Shown here one piece after another: positions 1 through 4,956 of a DNA stretch of 6,766 bases. Source of the DNA: Acidobacteriota bacterium (GTDB lineage: Bacteria > Acidobacteriota > HRBIN11). The notes beneath the pieces were generated by a model. That model was not told where the DNA came from, did no database searches, and saw only the letters and a list, made by a program, of their open reading frames with translations. A program made the translations under genes and the position numbers. Positions within the stretch are counted from its first letter, which is position 1. Every line of letters starts with the position of its first letter. Location of the stretch: assembly GCA_025061865.1 (NCBI GenBank), contig JANXAA010000117.1, positions 1 through 6,766 on the forward strand. The letters run 5' to 3'.

Positions 1-761
1 CCTTAGCGAGCCTTCGGATGTCGCCGGTCGCTTTGGCGGCCGTCCTGAAGCGGGAGGTCGGGATCGAGCCGATCGTACACTTTACGTGCCGGGACCGAAA
101 CGTCATCGCCTTGCAGTCGGAGCTCCTGGGGGCGGCGGCCTTGGGGATTCGAGCCGTCCTGGCCCTGACGGGTGAGCCTGTCGAGGTCGGCGAGTTCCCC
201 AAAGCGACGTCTGTGTTTGACGTGGACGCCGTCGGCCTGATCCGAATCCTCCGGAACTTGAACGAAGGCCGGAACCTGGCGGGGAATTCCATTGATGCCC
301 GGACCCGCTTTATCATCGGTGGCAGTGCGAACCCCCTGGCGGCCGACCTGGAGCGGGAGGTCGAACGGGTTCGGCAGAAGGTCGAAAACGGGGCCTCCTT
401 CCTGGTGACCCAGCCCATCTACGACCCGGACGTCATCTTCCGCTTTCGGGATGCCCTGAGGGACCTGGCCGTGGACCTCCTCGTGGGCATCTGTCCGCCT
501 ATTAGCGAACGGTACGCCCGATTTTTGGTCAATGAGGTACCCGGCATTTCGATCCCCCAGACATGGATCGACCGGCTCCGGGGCCAACCCCGGGAGGCCG
601 CCGAGCGGGTCGCCGTCGAACTCTCGCAGGCTCTCATGGAGCGCTTGCGGGGTGCCGTGCAAGGATTTTATCTGATGCTTCCGATGGGACGGTACGACCT
701 GGTCGAAACTCTGATCAGTGACTCAGTCGATAGGCTTGTGGGTCGGGGATATAGCTCGTGA
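1..761 (+). CDS. Methylenetetrahydrofolate reductase (MetF-like), 3' portion; start lies left of the window
   Basis: This is a flavin-dependent 5,10-methylenetetrahydrofolate reductase, a cytosolic TIM-barrel enzyme that makes 5-methyl-THF for methionine synthesis. The frame is open from base 3 to the TGA at 759-761, about 252 codons. Recognisable blocks are HFTCRDRN (78-101), LALTGEP (about 162-179), the VFDVDAVGLIRILRNLNEG stretch, GGSANP (about 318-335), the VTQPIYD strand (405-425) and NEVPGISIP. The segment after LALTGEP, with FPKATSVFDVD and NEGRNLAGN, is typical of the reductase half of the bifunctional homocysteine S-methyltransferase/MTHFR proteins (YitJ type). The methyltransferase domain would be upstream, so fusion versus stand-alone cannot be decided. 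An ATG at 18 is internal: family-like sequence continues upstream of it, and the N-terminal barrel strand with the catalytic glutamate is missing. The residue after LALTG is Glu where the family usually has Asp. Confidence 0.9.
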   Translation, partial: LASLRMSPVALAAVLKREVGIEPIVHFTCRDRNVIALQSELLGAAALGIRAVLALTGEPVEVGEFPKATSVFDVDAVGLIRILRNLNEGRNLAGNSIDARTRFIIGGSANPLAADLEREVERVRQKVENGASFLVTQPIYDPDVIFRFRDALRDLAVDLLVGICPPISERYARFLVNEVPGISIPQTWIDRLRGQPREAAERVAVELSQALMERLRGAVQGFYLMLPMGRYDLVETLISDSVDRLVGRGYSS

Positions 762-785
762 CTGGGGCGTAGGTTTTTAGGGGTC

Positions 786-847
786 ACGGGGCAGGGATGC
801 GGGCTCTGAGCCGCTACCTAGCTCCAGATCCCTGGTCCCATCCCCGT
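786..847 (+). other. Possible branched inverted-repeat structure between genes 1 and 2
   Basis: ACGGGG (786-791) pairs with CCCCGT (842-847) and, after a 2x2 internal loop, GGGA (794-797) pairs with TCCC (836-839). Inside are two small hairpins, GCGG/CCGC (799-802 with 811-814) and CCAG/CTGG (824-827 with 832-835), giving a three-way-junction-like fold. 802-812 can also be read as the odd palindrome GGCTC-T-GAGCC. It begins 24 bases after the reductase stop and ends 72 bases before the next start. No T-run follows. It could be part of a leader or terminator, or chance pairing in GC-rich DNA. Confidence 0.25.
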
Positions 848-853
848 ACCAAT

Positions 854-876
854 GACCTGGCCCCGGGACCTGAGAC
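854..876 (+). repeat. Intergenic repeat word, copy A (matches 2379-2402)
   Basis: GACCTGGCCCC-GGG-ACCTGAGAC here aligns with GACTTGGCCCC-CGAC-ACCTGAGAC at 2379-2402. The first 11 bases match 10/11 and the last 9 match 9/9, with one indel in between. Copy A ends 43 bases before the aminotransferase start. The surrounding gap is rich in GGTCC/GACCC words. The function is unknown, and chance similarity in GC-rich DNA is not excluded. Confidence 0.3.
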
Positions 877-906
877 CCCATCTTGGATTCTGCATCTTGT
901 ATCCTT

Positions 907-912
907 AAGGAG
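907..912 (+). promoter_or_regulatory. Shine-Dalgarno site AAGGAG deciding the aminotransferase start
   Basis: AAGGAG lies 7 bases before the ATG at 920. This and family alignment favour 920 over the in-frame ATG at 797, which would add 41 low-complexity residues with no family resemblance. Confidence 0.8.
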
Positions 913-919
913 TCCTGTC

Positions 920-2269
920 ATGCCTTATGAAAAAGTGCCGCTTATCCGAGTCGAACCGCCGGGTCCCAAGGCCCGGGCAATCGTCGAAAAGGACCATCGG
1001 TTCTGTTCGCCGTCGTATACCCGGCCCTATCCATTCGTGATGGCCCGCGGGGAGGGCGCCGTCGTCGAAGACGTGGACGGTAACGTGTATCTCGACTTCA
1101 CGTCGGGCGTGGCCGTCCTTAACACGGGTCACTGCCACCCCGAGGTCGTCCAGGCCATCCAGCGACAGGCGTCTACGTTCGTCCACATGGCCGGGACGGA
1201 TTTTTACTACAGCCTGATGGCTGACCTGGCCGAGCGCCTAGCCCGCCTACCCGGCGAGGGTGAATGGCGGGTCTTCTTTACGAACTCGGGAACGGAATCC
1301 ATCGAGGCGGCTATGAAGTTGGCCCGTTGGGTCACGGGCCGGACCGACTTCATCGCTTTCTACGGCGCCTTTCACGGCCGAACGTACGGCTCGCTGGCCC
1401 TGACAGCCAGTAAGGCCGTCCATAAACGACGCTTCGGCCCTTCGGTCGGTGTGGTTCACCACGTCCCCTATCCGAATCCCTACCGGCCCTTCGGCCAGGT
1501 GCCTCAGGAACATTGTACGGACGTCACCCTGACGTTCATCGAGGAATACACCCTGAAGCGCACGGCCCATCCGGAAGACGTCGCCGCTGTCATCGTCGAG
1601 CCGATTCAGGGCGAAGGTGGGTACGTCTTCCCGCCACCGGACTTCCTACCCCGTCTACGAGCCCTGACCGACAAATATGGGATCCTGCTTATCATCGATG
1701 AGGTCCAGACGGGCATGGGCCGGACAGGTCGCTGGTTCGCCTACCAGCACAGCGGTATCCAGCCGGACATTATCGCCGTCGCTAAAGGCATCGCCTCAGG
1801 TCTTCCCCTGGGTTGCATCCTCGCCCGGTCCCACCTGATGACGTGGCCGATGGGCGCTCATGCCAACACCTTCGGGGCGAACCCCGTCGCCTGCGCAGCG
1901 GCCCTCAAGACCCTGGACCTCCTGCAGGGCGGCCTGATGGAACGGGCCCGAACCCTGGGGAACTACCTGCGTGAACGTTTGCAAGCCCTCATGGATCGAC
2001 ACTCGACGATCGGTCGTGTGGAAGGCCTGGGTCTGCTGGTCGGGCTCGAACTCGTGATGGACCGGGTCAGGCGAGAGCCCTTCCCGGCTCTTCGGGATGA
2101 GGTCGTCCACCGATGCTTCCGGCGGGGTCTTCTCCTGTTAGGTTGCGGCGATAGCACGATTCGCTTCATCCCGCCCCTGGTCGTCGAAAAGGAGCAGATC
2201 GACACGGCTGTAGCCATCTTCTCGGAAGCCCTGCGGGAGTGCGAAGGGGCGGCGGAAAAGTACAAGTGA
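920..2269 (+). CDS. Class III PLP aminotransferase (acetylornithine/4-aminobutyrate aminotransferase family)
   Basis: This is a 449-residue fold-type I PLP enzyme, the normal family length, acting in the cytosol on the omega-amino group of a substrate such as ornithine, acetylornithine or 4-aminobutyrate. Visible sites are the phosphate-binding NSGTES (122-127), the aromatic/His segment FYGAFHGRT (147-155), EPIQGEGG (227-234), DEVQTGMGRTG (260-270) with Asp260 for the pyridine nitrogen, the Schiff-base Lys289 in VAKG, and NTFGANP (316-322), whose Thr reaches the partner subunit's cofactor. The PGPKAR start, TDFYY, VPYPNPYR and the late LLGCG-x-S/T-x-IR-x-IPPL block resemble the thermococcal ornithine aminotransferase/broad-specificity amino-acid racemase subgroup as well as many proteins labelled GABA aminotransferase. 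Exact substrate, and racemase versus transaminase activity, cannot be decided. The start is set by AAGGAG at 907-912. No argD- or gab-type neighbours are visible. Confidence 0.93.
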   Translation: MPYEKVPLIRVEPPGPKARAIVEKDHRFCSPSYTRPYPFVMARGEGAVVEDVDGNVYLDFTSGVAVLNTGHCHPEVVQAIQRQASTFVHMAGTDFYYSLMADLAERLARLPGEGEWRVFFTNSGTESIEAAMKLARWVTGRTDFIAFYGAFHGRTYGSLALTASKAVHKRRFGPSVGVVHHVPYPNPYRPFGQVPQEHCTDVTLTFIEEYTLKRTAHPEDVAAVIVEPIQGEGGYVFPPPDFLPRLRALTDKYGILLIIDEVQTGMGRTGRWFAYQHSGIQPDIIAVAKGIASGLPLGCILARSHLMTWPMGAHANTFGANPVACAAALKTLDLLQGGLMERARTLGNYLRERLQALMDRHSTIGRVEGLGLLVGLELVMDRVRREPFPALRDEVVHRCFRRGLLLLGCGDSTIRFIPPLVVEKEQIDTAVAIFSEALRECEGAAEKYK

Positions 2270-2347
2270 GATGCGGGATAGGTCCCGGTGAAGAGGTCCC
2301 CAGACCGTAGGCCTAGGACTTGACTGAGGGGTCCCAGGCATTCTCGA

Positions 2348-2377
2348 CAGCCCGGTGGCTCTGTGGCCGCCGGGTTG
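2348..2377 (+). terminator. GC-rich hairpin between genes 2 and 3 (terminator-like, no T-run)
   Basis: CCCGGTGGC (2351-2359) pairs with GCCGCCGGG (2366-2374) through one T-G wobble around the 6-base loop TCTGTG. The stem extends outward by G-T, A-T and C-G to 2348/2377, giving 12 pairs. It lies 79 bases after the aminotransferase stop and 44 before the next ATG. No T-tract follows, so it may be an atypical terminator, a transcript-stabilising element or a leader structure of the epimerase gene. Confidence 0.35.
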
Positions 2378-2378
2378 A

Positions 2379-2402
2379 GACTTGGCCCCCGACACCTGAG
2401 AC
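2379..2402 (+). repeat. Intergenic repeat word, copy B (matches 854-876)
   Basis: This is the second copy of the 23-24-base word seen upstream of the aminotransferase, in the same orientation. It directly abuts the hairpin at 2348-2377 and ends 19 bases before the epimerase ATG, where a ribosome binding site would be expected but is not obvious. Confidence 0.3.
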
Positions 2403-2421
2403 GTCGGTCCATTCCATTTCT

Positions 2422-3435
2422 ATGCGGGTCTTTCTCACGGGTGCGACCGGTTATGTAGGTTCAGCCCTCTTGGAGGCCCTTCTACGACGGGGCACCGACG
2501 TGACTGTCCTCGTCCGGGACTCTGCCCGCCTGGAGAGCACTGGGCCTCCAGACCGCCTGCGGGTCATCCCGGGGGACCTCCTTCAACCCGAAAGTTACGA
2601 GGCTGCCCTGCGGGGCGCGGACGCCGTCGTCCACATGGCCGCCCTCGTCCGCGTGTGGTCGCCGGACCCCCAAGCCTTCGAACGGGTCAATGTGGAAGCG
2701 ACCGAAGACCTGATCCGACGAGCGCTCGAGGCCGGGGTGGCTCGCGTCCTGTATACCTCTACGTTTTTCGCCCTGGGCCCCGGCCGTCCCGGTCAGGTCC
2801 TCGACGAGACGGCTCCGACGCGGCCGCCCCTGCGGAATCCTTACCGCCGAACAAAGGTCGAGGCCCTCTATCGAGTCCGCCGCCTTCAGTCCGAGGGCGC
2901 CTCAGTCATCACACTCTTTCCAGGGGTCGTCTACGGGCCTGGCCGGATAACCGAGGGCAATTTCGTAGCCGGCCTTATCCGAGACTTCCTGGCCGGTCGC
3001 CTACCGGGTTATATCGGGCGCGGGCATCAACGGTGGTGCTTCGCCTGGATTCACGACGTGGTCCAAGGGTTCCTGCACGCCCTGGAGCGGGGCACGCCGG
3101 GCCGGGAATACATCCTGGGCGGCGAAAACCGGACGGTCCGAGAGTTTTTCCACTATGTGGCGGCCTGGACAGGTCGCCGACCCCTTCGATGGCCGATTCC
3201 CGGGCCGGTCGTTCAGACCGTCGCCGGACTTCAATTCGCCCTCGACCGCCTCCGGGGCCGGCCGCCTCGGCTGTCGCCTTCGGCGGCCGGGCTGATGCTC
3301 TACGATTGGGCCTTCACCAGCGAGCGGGCCTGCCGGGAACTGGGCTATACGGTGACGTCCTTCGAGGTGGGCCTCCGCCAAACGGTCGAATGGCTCCTCA
3401 GCTCGGGGACGGACCGGTGCCCGACATGCGAGTGA
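2422..3435 (+). CDS. NAD(P)-dependent sugar epimerase/reductase, extended SDR family (HpnA/dihydroflavonol-reductase-like)
   Basis: This 337-residue extended short-chain dehydrogenase/reductase is probably cytosolic. It has the N-terminal Rossmann motif TGATGYVG (6-13), an HMAA block after the third strand (71-74), the serine-containing YTST (111-114), the catalytic Tyr141-x3-Lys145 in NPYRRTK, PGVVYGPG (167-174), and the late YILGGEN (230-236), which is strongly HpnA-like. HpnA-type proteins are annotated as hopanoid-associated sugar epimerases, but no hopanoid gene is visible, so the substrate (nucleotide sugar, sterol-like or flavonoid-like carbonyl) is unknown. The start is placed at 2422 because the dinucleotide fold begins there and because the upstream in-frame extension looks non-coding. 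No Shine-Dalgarno is evident before it. The C-terminus ends in an unusual Cys-Pro-Thr-Cys-Glu tail (333-337). Confidence 0.88.
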   Translation: MRVFLTGATGYVGSALLEALLRRGTDVTVLVRDSARLESTGPPDRLRVIPGDLLQPESYEAALRGADAVVHMAALVRVWSPDPQAFERVNVEATEDLIRRALEAGVARVLYTSTFFALGPGRPGQVLDETAPTRPPLRNPYRRTKVEALYRVRRLQSEGASVITLFPGVVYGPGRITEGNFVAGLIRDFLAGRLPGYIGRGHQRWCFAWIHDVVQGFLHALERGTPGREYILGGENRTVREFFHYVAAWTGRRPLRWPIPGPVVQTVAGLQFALDRLRGRPPRLSPSAAGLMLYDWAFTSERACRELGYTVTSFEVGLRQTVEWLLSSGTDRCPTCE

Positions 3436-3445
3436 CTCATCGGCT

Positions 3446-3454
3446 TGCTATGAT
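3446..3454 (+). promoter_or_regulatory. Possible extended -10 promoter element for the 3623-4883 genes
   Basis: TGCTATGAT matches the extended -10 pattern TGnTATAAT with one mismatch, in a GC-rich gap just after the epimerase stop. No convincing -35 hexamer lies 16-18 bases upstream. Transcription starting near 3461 would leave a leader of about 160 bases containing the hairpin at 3516-3543. Tentative. Confidence 0.3.
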
Positions 3455-3515
3455 CACCCCAGTTGCGACCTGCGAGCGAGGTCCCTGGAGTCATCTAAGG
3501 GGTTCCGCAAACATC

Positions 3516-3543
3516 TCGACCCCGCTCGCTAGAGTGGGGTCGA
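3516..3543 (+). terminator. Near-perfect 12-bp hairpin in the gap between genes 3 and 4
   Basis: TCGACCCC (3516-3523) pairs with GGGGTCGA (3536-3543). The inner G-T wobble and CTC/GAG pairs (3525-3527 with 3532-3534) bring the stem to 12 pairs closed by a 4-base loop, GCTA. It starts 80 bases after the epimerase stop. The + strand downstream (ACTGGGGACC) has no T-run. It may act as a terminator, as a leader element of the downstream gene, or as a dyad operator. Confidence 0.45.
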
Positions 3544-3622
3544 ACTGGGGACCAAAAATGGGTGCCCGCGATTCCGGTCGCCGGTCCCCTATCCCTGGTC
3601 GACTGAACTGAGCGGGGCAGGT

Positions 3623-4039
3623 ATGATACCTTCTCGGGTATGGCTTTCCGTCATGGGGGGAATGGCCTGGCTGGCGGCGGTCGTCGGAGAAGTCGACGGC
3701 GGGACTAGTTCGGCCACCGCGGCCCCACCTTCTCCACGACCTGTCCCGACGAGAACCGGGAGCGCTCGACTGGACGGGACGGTCTATGATACCGAGAGTC
3801 GGCCTATTGCGGGGATCCGCTTGGTCTTGCGACCCCGGGCCGAGGCCAACGTGACCTTCGAGACCATCACGGATGCCCGAGGCCGATACGGCCTTGACCG
3901 ACTGGCCGGGGGTTACTACGAGGTCTTGCTCCGGTGGGGCGACCGCACGGTCGTCCAGGTCACCGTCTGGCTTGCCCACGGGCGGGCCCATCGAGTCGAC
4001 TTCTACATCGACAGACAACGCCTCAAAACCGAGCGGTGA
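3623..4039 (+). CDS. Small exported protein with one carboxypeptidase-regulatory-like (CarboxypepD_reg) domain
   Basis: This is a 138-residue protein of unknown role. Residues 1-22 look like a signal peptide: a short N-region with Arg5, then a hydrophobic core from about 6 to 21. A Ser/Thr/Pro/Ala-rich linker follows (about 27-46). Residues 48-130 fit the carboxypeptidase regulatory-like beta-sandwich pattern: LDGTVYDTESRPIAGIRLVL, a variable loop, TITDARGRYGLDRLAGGYYEVLL, then a closing strand pair ending in DFYID. Such domains are usually binding or structural modules of larger secreted or TonB-dependent proteins, so a single-domain version is notable. Export to the periplasm or cell surface is inferred. 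GGGGCAGG just upstream of the ATG is a plausible but close ribosome binding site, and an in-frame ATG at 3653 is an alternative start. It is followed after 61 bases by the ComB-like gene, probably in the same transcript. Confidence 0.72.
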   Translation: MIPSRVWLSVMGGMAWLAAVVGEVDGGTSSATAAPPSPRPVPTRTGSARLDGTVYDTESRPIAGIRLVLRPRAEANVTFETITDARGRYGLDRLAGGYYEVLLRWGDRTVVQVTVWLAHGRAHRVDFYIDRQRLKTER

Positions 4040-4043
4040 GGTA

Positions 4044-4088
4044 ATGGGGGTTCGGATGCAAGGCCTGGTCTATGTCTACAAACCCTGA
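4044..4088 (+). other. Tiny 14-codon ORF whose stop overlaps the next ribosome binding site
   Basis: The ATG at 4044, preceded by TGAGGTA, encodes MGVRMQGLVYVYKP. Its TGA (4086-4088) runs into the strong GAGGAGGT site of the next gene. This could be a coupling leader peptide, but an open stretch this short is easily chance, so I do not call it a gene. Confidence 0.12.
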
Positions 4089-4095
4089 GGAGGTG
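4087..4095 (+). promoter_or_regulatory. Strong Shine-Dalgarno GAGGAGGTG before a GTG start
   Basis: AGGAGGT (4088-4094) is a full anti-16S match, 6 bases before the GTG at 4101. It fixes a non-ATG start for the ComB-like gene and predicts efficient initiation. Confidence 0.85.
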
Positions 4096-4100
4096 GGACC

Positions 4101-4883
4101 GTGACGTTGAGAATCTTAGATGACTGCCTTTACGTCGGCGCCGGTCCGGCGGCAGCCCAGATGGCCCGGGACCTTCAGGCCGAGGCCGTCGTGTTTGACG
4201 TCCTGCGGGCCTGTGCCACCCTCACGACCCTCTTGGCTAGCCCCGTGCAGACACCTGTTTGGGTCAGCGACTCGGTCGAAGCCTGTCGACGAGTGCAGGC
4301 GAGCCTTTGGCCAGACGTCCGCCTGGGAGGCGAGCGGAATTCCCGACCCATCCCGGGCTTTGACTTTGGAAACAGCCCCGTAGAAATCCTCCGGCGTTCG
4401 GAAGACCTGGCCGGATGTCGCGTCATCCTGACGACAACAAGCGGGACCCGAGCGCTGGTCGCTGGCCCCCGGGGGCACACGTGGGTCGGTAGTCTGACCA
4501 ACCTCCAGGCTGTCATCGACCAGGTACGGACATGGTACCAGGCCGGTCGTCGGGTCCTGCTGGTGGCCGTGAGTGGTCAGGTCGACGAAGACCCCTGGGT
4601 CCACGAAGACCTTTACGTAGTCTTGCACGTCCTGTGGCATATCACTCCGGCATCGATCGAGACTTGGGCACCAGACCTGGCAGCCCGATGGGAACGGCAT
4701 CAGGGCGAACCGGACTGGCCGGGCGTCCTGCGGTCGACGTCCCACGGCCAGGAACTGGTCGACCTGGGCCTGGGCGAGGACGTCACATGGATCGGGGAAT
4801 CCGCCAGTCTCTATCCCTGGGTCCCGGTCGTCGGGACCAGCGCGCCGCCGGACCCCCATCTGGCACCCGTCCACCGACCATAA
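4101..4883 (+). CDS. ComB-family protein (2-phosphosulfolactate phosphatase-like)
   Basis: This 260-residue protein belongs to the ComB family of Mg-dependent phosphatases, whose archaeal founder hydrolyses 2-phosphosulfolactate to sulfolactate in coenzyme M synthesis. Family blocks appear in order: VVFDVLRA (30-37), LGGERN (75-80), GFDFGNSPVE (86-95), ILTTTSGTRAL (109-119), GSLTN (130-134), a weakened HEDLY (168-172) where relatives have S-x-EDL, and SHGQEL (214-219) with the C-terminal DVTWIGESASLYPWVPVV. Bacteria often carry ComB homologues without coenzyme M synthesis, and neither the synthase (comA) nor comC is visible here, so the physiological substrate is uncertain. The start is GTG, fixed by AGGAGGT 6 bases upstream. 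It probably shares a transcript with the exported protein gene before it. An antisense open frame of 331 codons across this gene is a codon-bias shadow. Confidence 0.85.
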   Translation: MTLRILDDCLYVGAGPAAAQMARDLQAEAVVFDVLRACATLTTLLASPVQTPVWVSDSVEACRRVQASLWPDVRLGGERNSRPIPGFDFGNSPVEILRRSEDLAGCRVILTTTSGTRALVAGPRGHTWVGSLTNLQAVIDQVRTWYQAGRRVLLVAVSGQVDEDPWVHEDLYVVLHVLWHITPASIETWAPDLAARWERHQGEPDWPGVLRSTSHGQELVDLGLGEDVTWIGESASLYPWVPVVGTSAPPDPHLAPVHRP

Positions 4884-4900
4884 GGGGCGAAGGGCGTAGA

Positions 4901-4949
4901 GCCAGGCGCAAAGAACGAAGAGCCGAGCGCTCTGTGCCCTTTGCCTGGC
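4901..4949 (+). terminator. Nested inverted repeat after the ComB-like gene, just before the mutase promoter
   Basis: GCCAGGC (4901-4907) pairs with GCCTGGC (4943-4949) and AAAG (4910-4913) pairs with CTTT (4939-4942), an 11-bp stem with a 2-base bulge. Inside, AGAGC (4919-4923) pairs with GCTCT (4929-4933). It begins 17 bases after the stop and ends 7 bases before a -35 hexamer. That position suits a factor-assisted or atypical terminator insulating the two units. No T-run follows. Confidence 0.4.
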
Positions 4950-4956
4950 CATCAGC

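Noticed and set aside
18..20. ATG at 18 as the start of the reductase gene
   Set aside because: Family-like sequence continues in frame to the left edge and the N-terminal barrel strands with the catalytic Glu would be missing, so the gene starts outside the window.
3..662. 219-codon antisense frame over the reductase
   Set aside because: It mirrors a conserved reductase sequence; its low-complexity, Asp/Gly/Arg/Gln-rich translation has no recognisable domain.
898..905. TGTATCCT as a -10 box for the aminotransferase
   Set aside because: No -35 at a suitable distance (TTGGAT at 883 is only about 11 bases away), and transcription would start at or after the ribosome binding site.
797..919. 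N-terminal extension of the aminotransferase from ATG 797
   Set aside because: The 41 added residues resemble no family member, lie in a repeat-rich gap, and a consensus AAGGAG precedes ATG 920.
762..919. tRNA or other known RNA gene in the intergenic gaps
   Set aside because: I looked for a T-loop GTTCGAATC-type motif and acceptor pairing in the gaps on both strands and saw none; the pairings present are local hairpins only.
2320..2325. TTGACT as a -35 box for the epimerase
   Set aside because: It is close to consensus, but no acceptable -10 hexamer lies 16-18 bases downstream.
2320..2421. N-terminal extension of the epimerase from TTG 2320
   Set aside because: The Rossmann fold begins directly at Met 2422, and the extension would translate a hairpin and a repeat word.
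2655..3611. 318-codon + strand frame overlapping the epimerase
   Set aside because: Its translation is Arg/Pro/Gly/Ser-rich with no family features, whereas the overlapping frame is a well-formed SDR protein.
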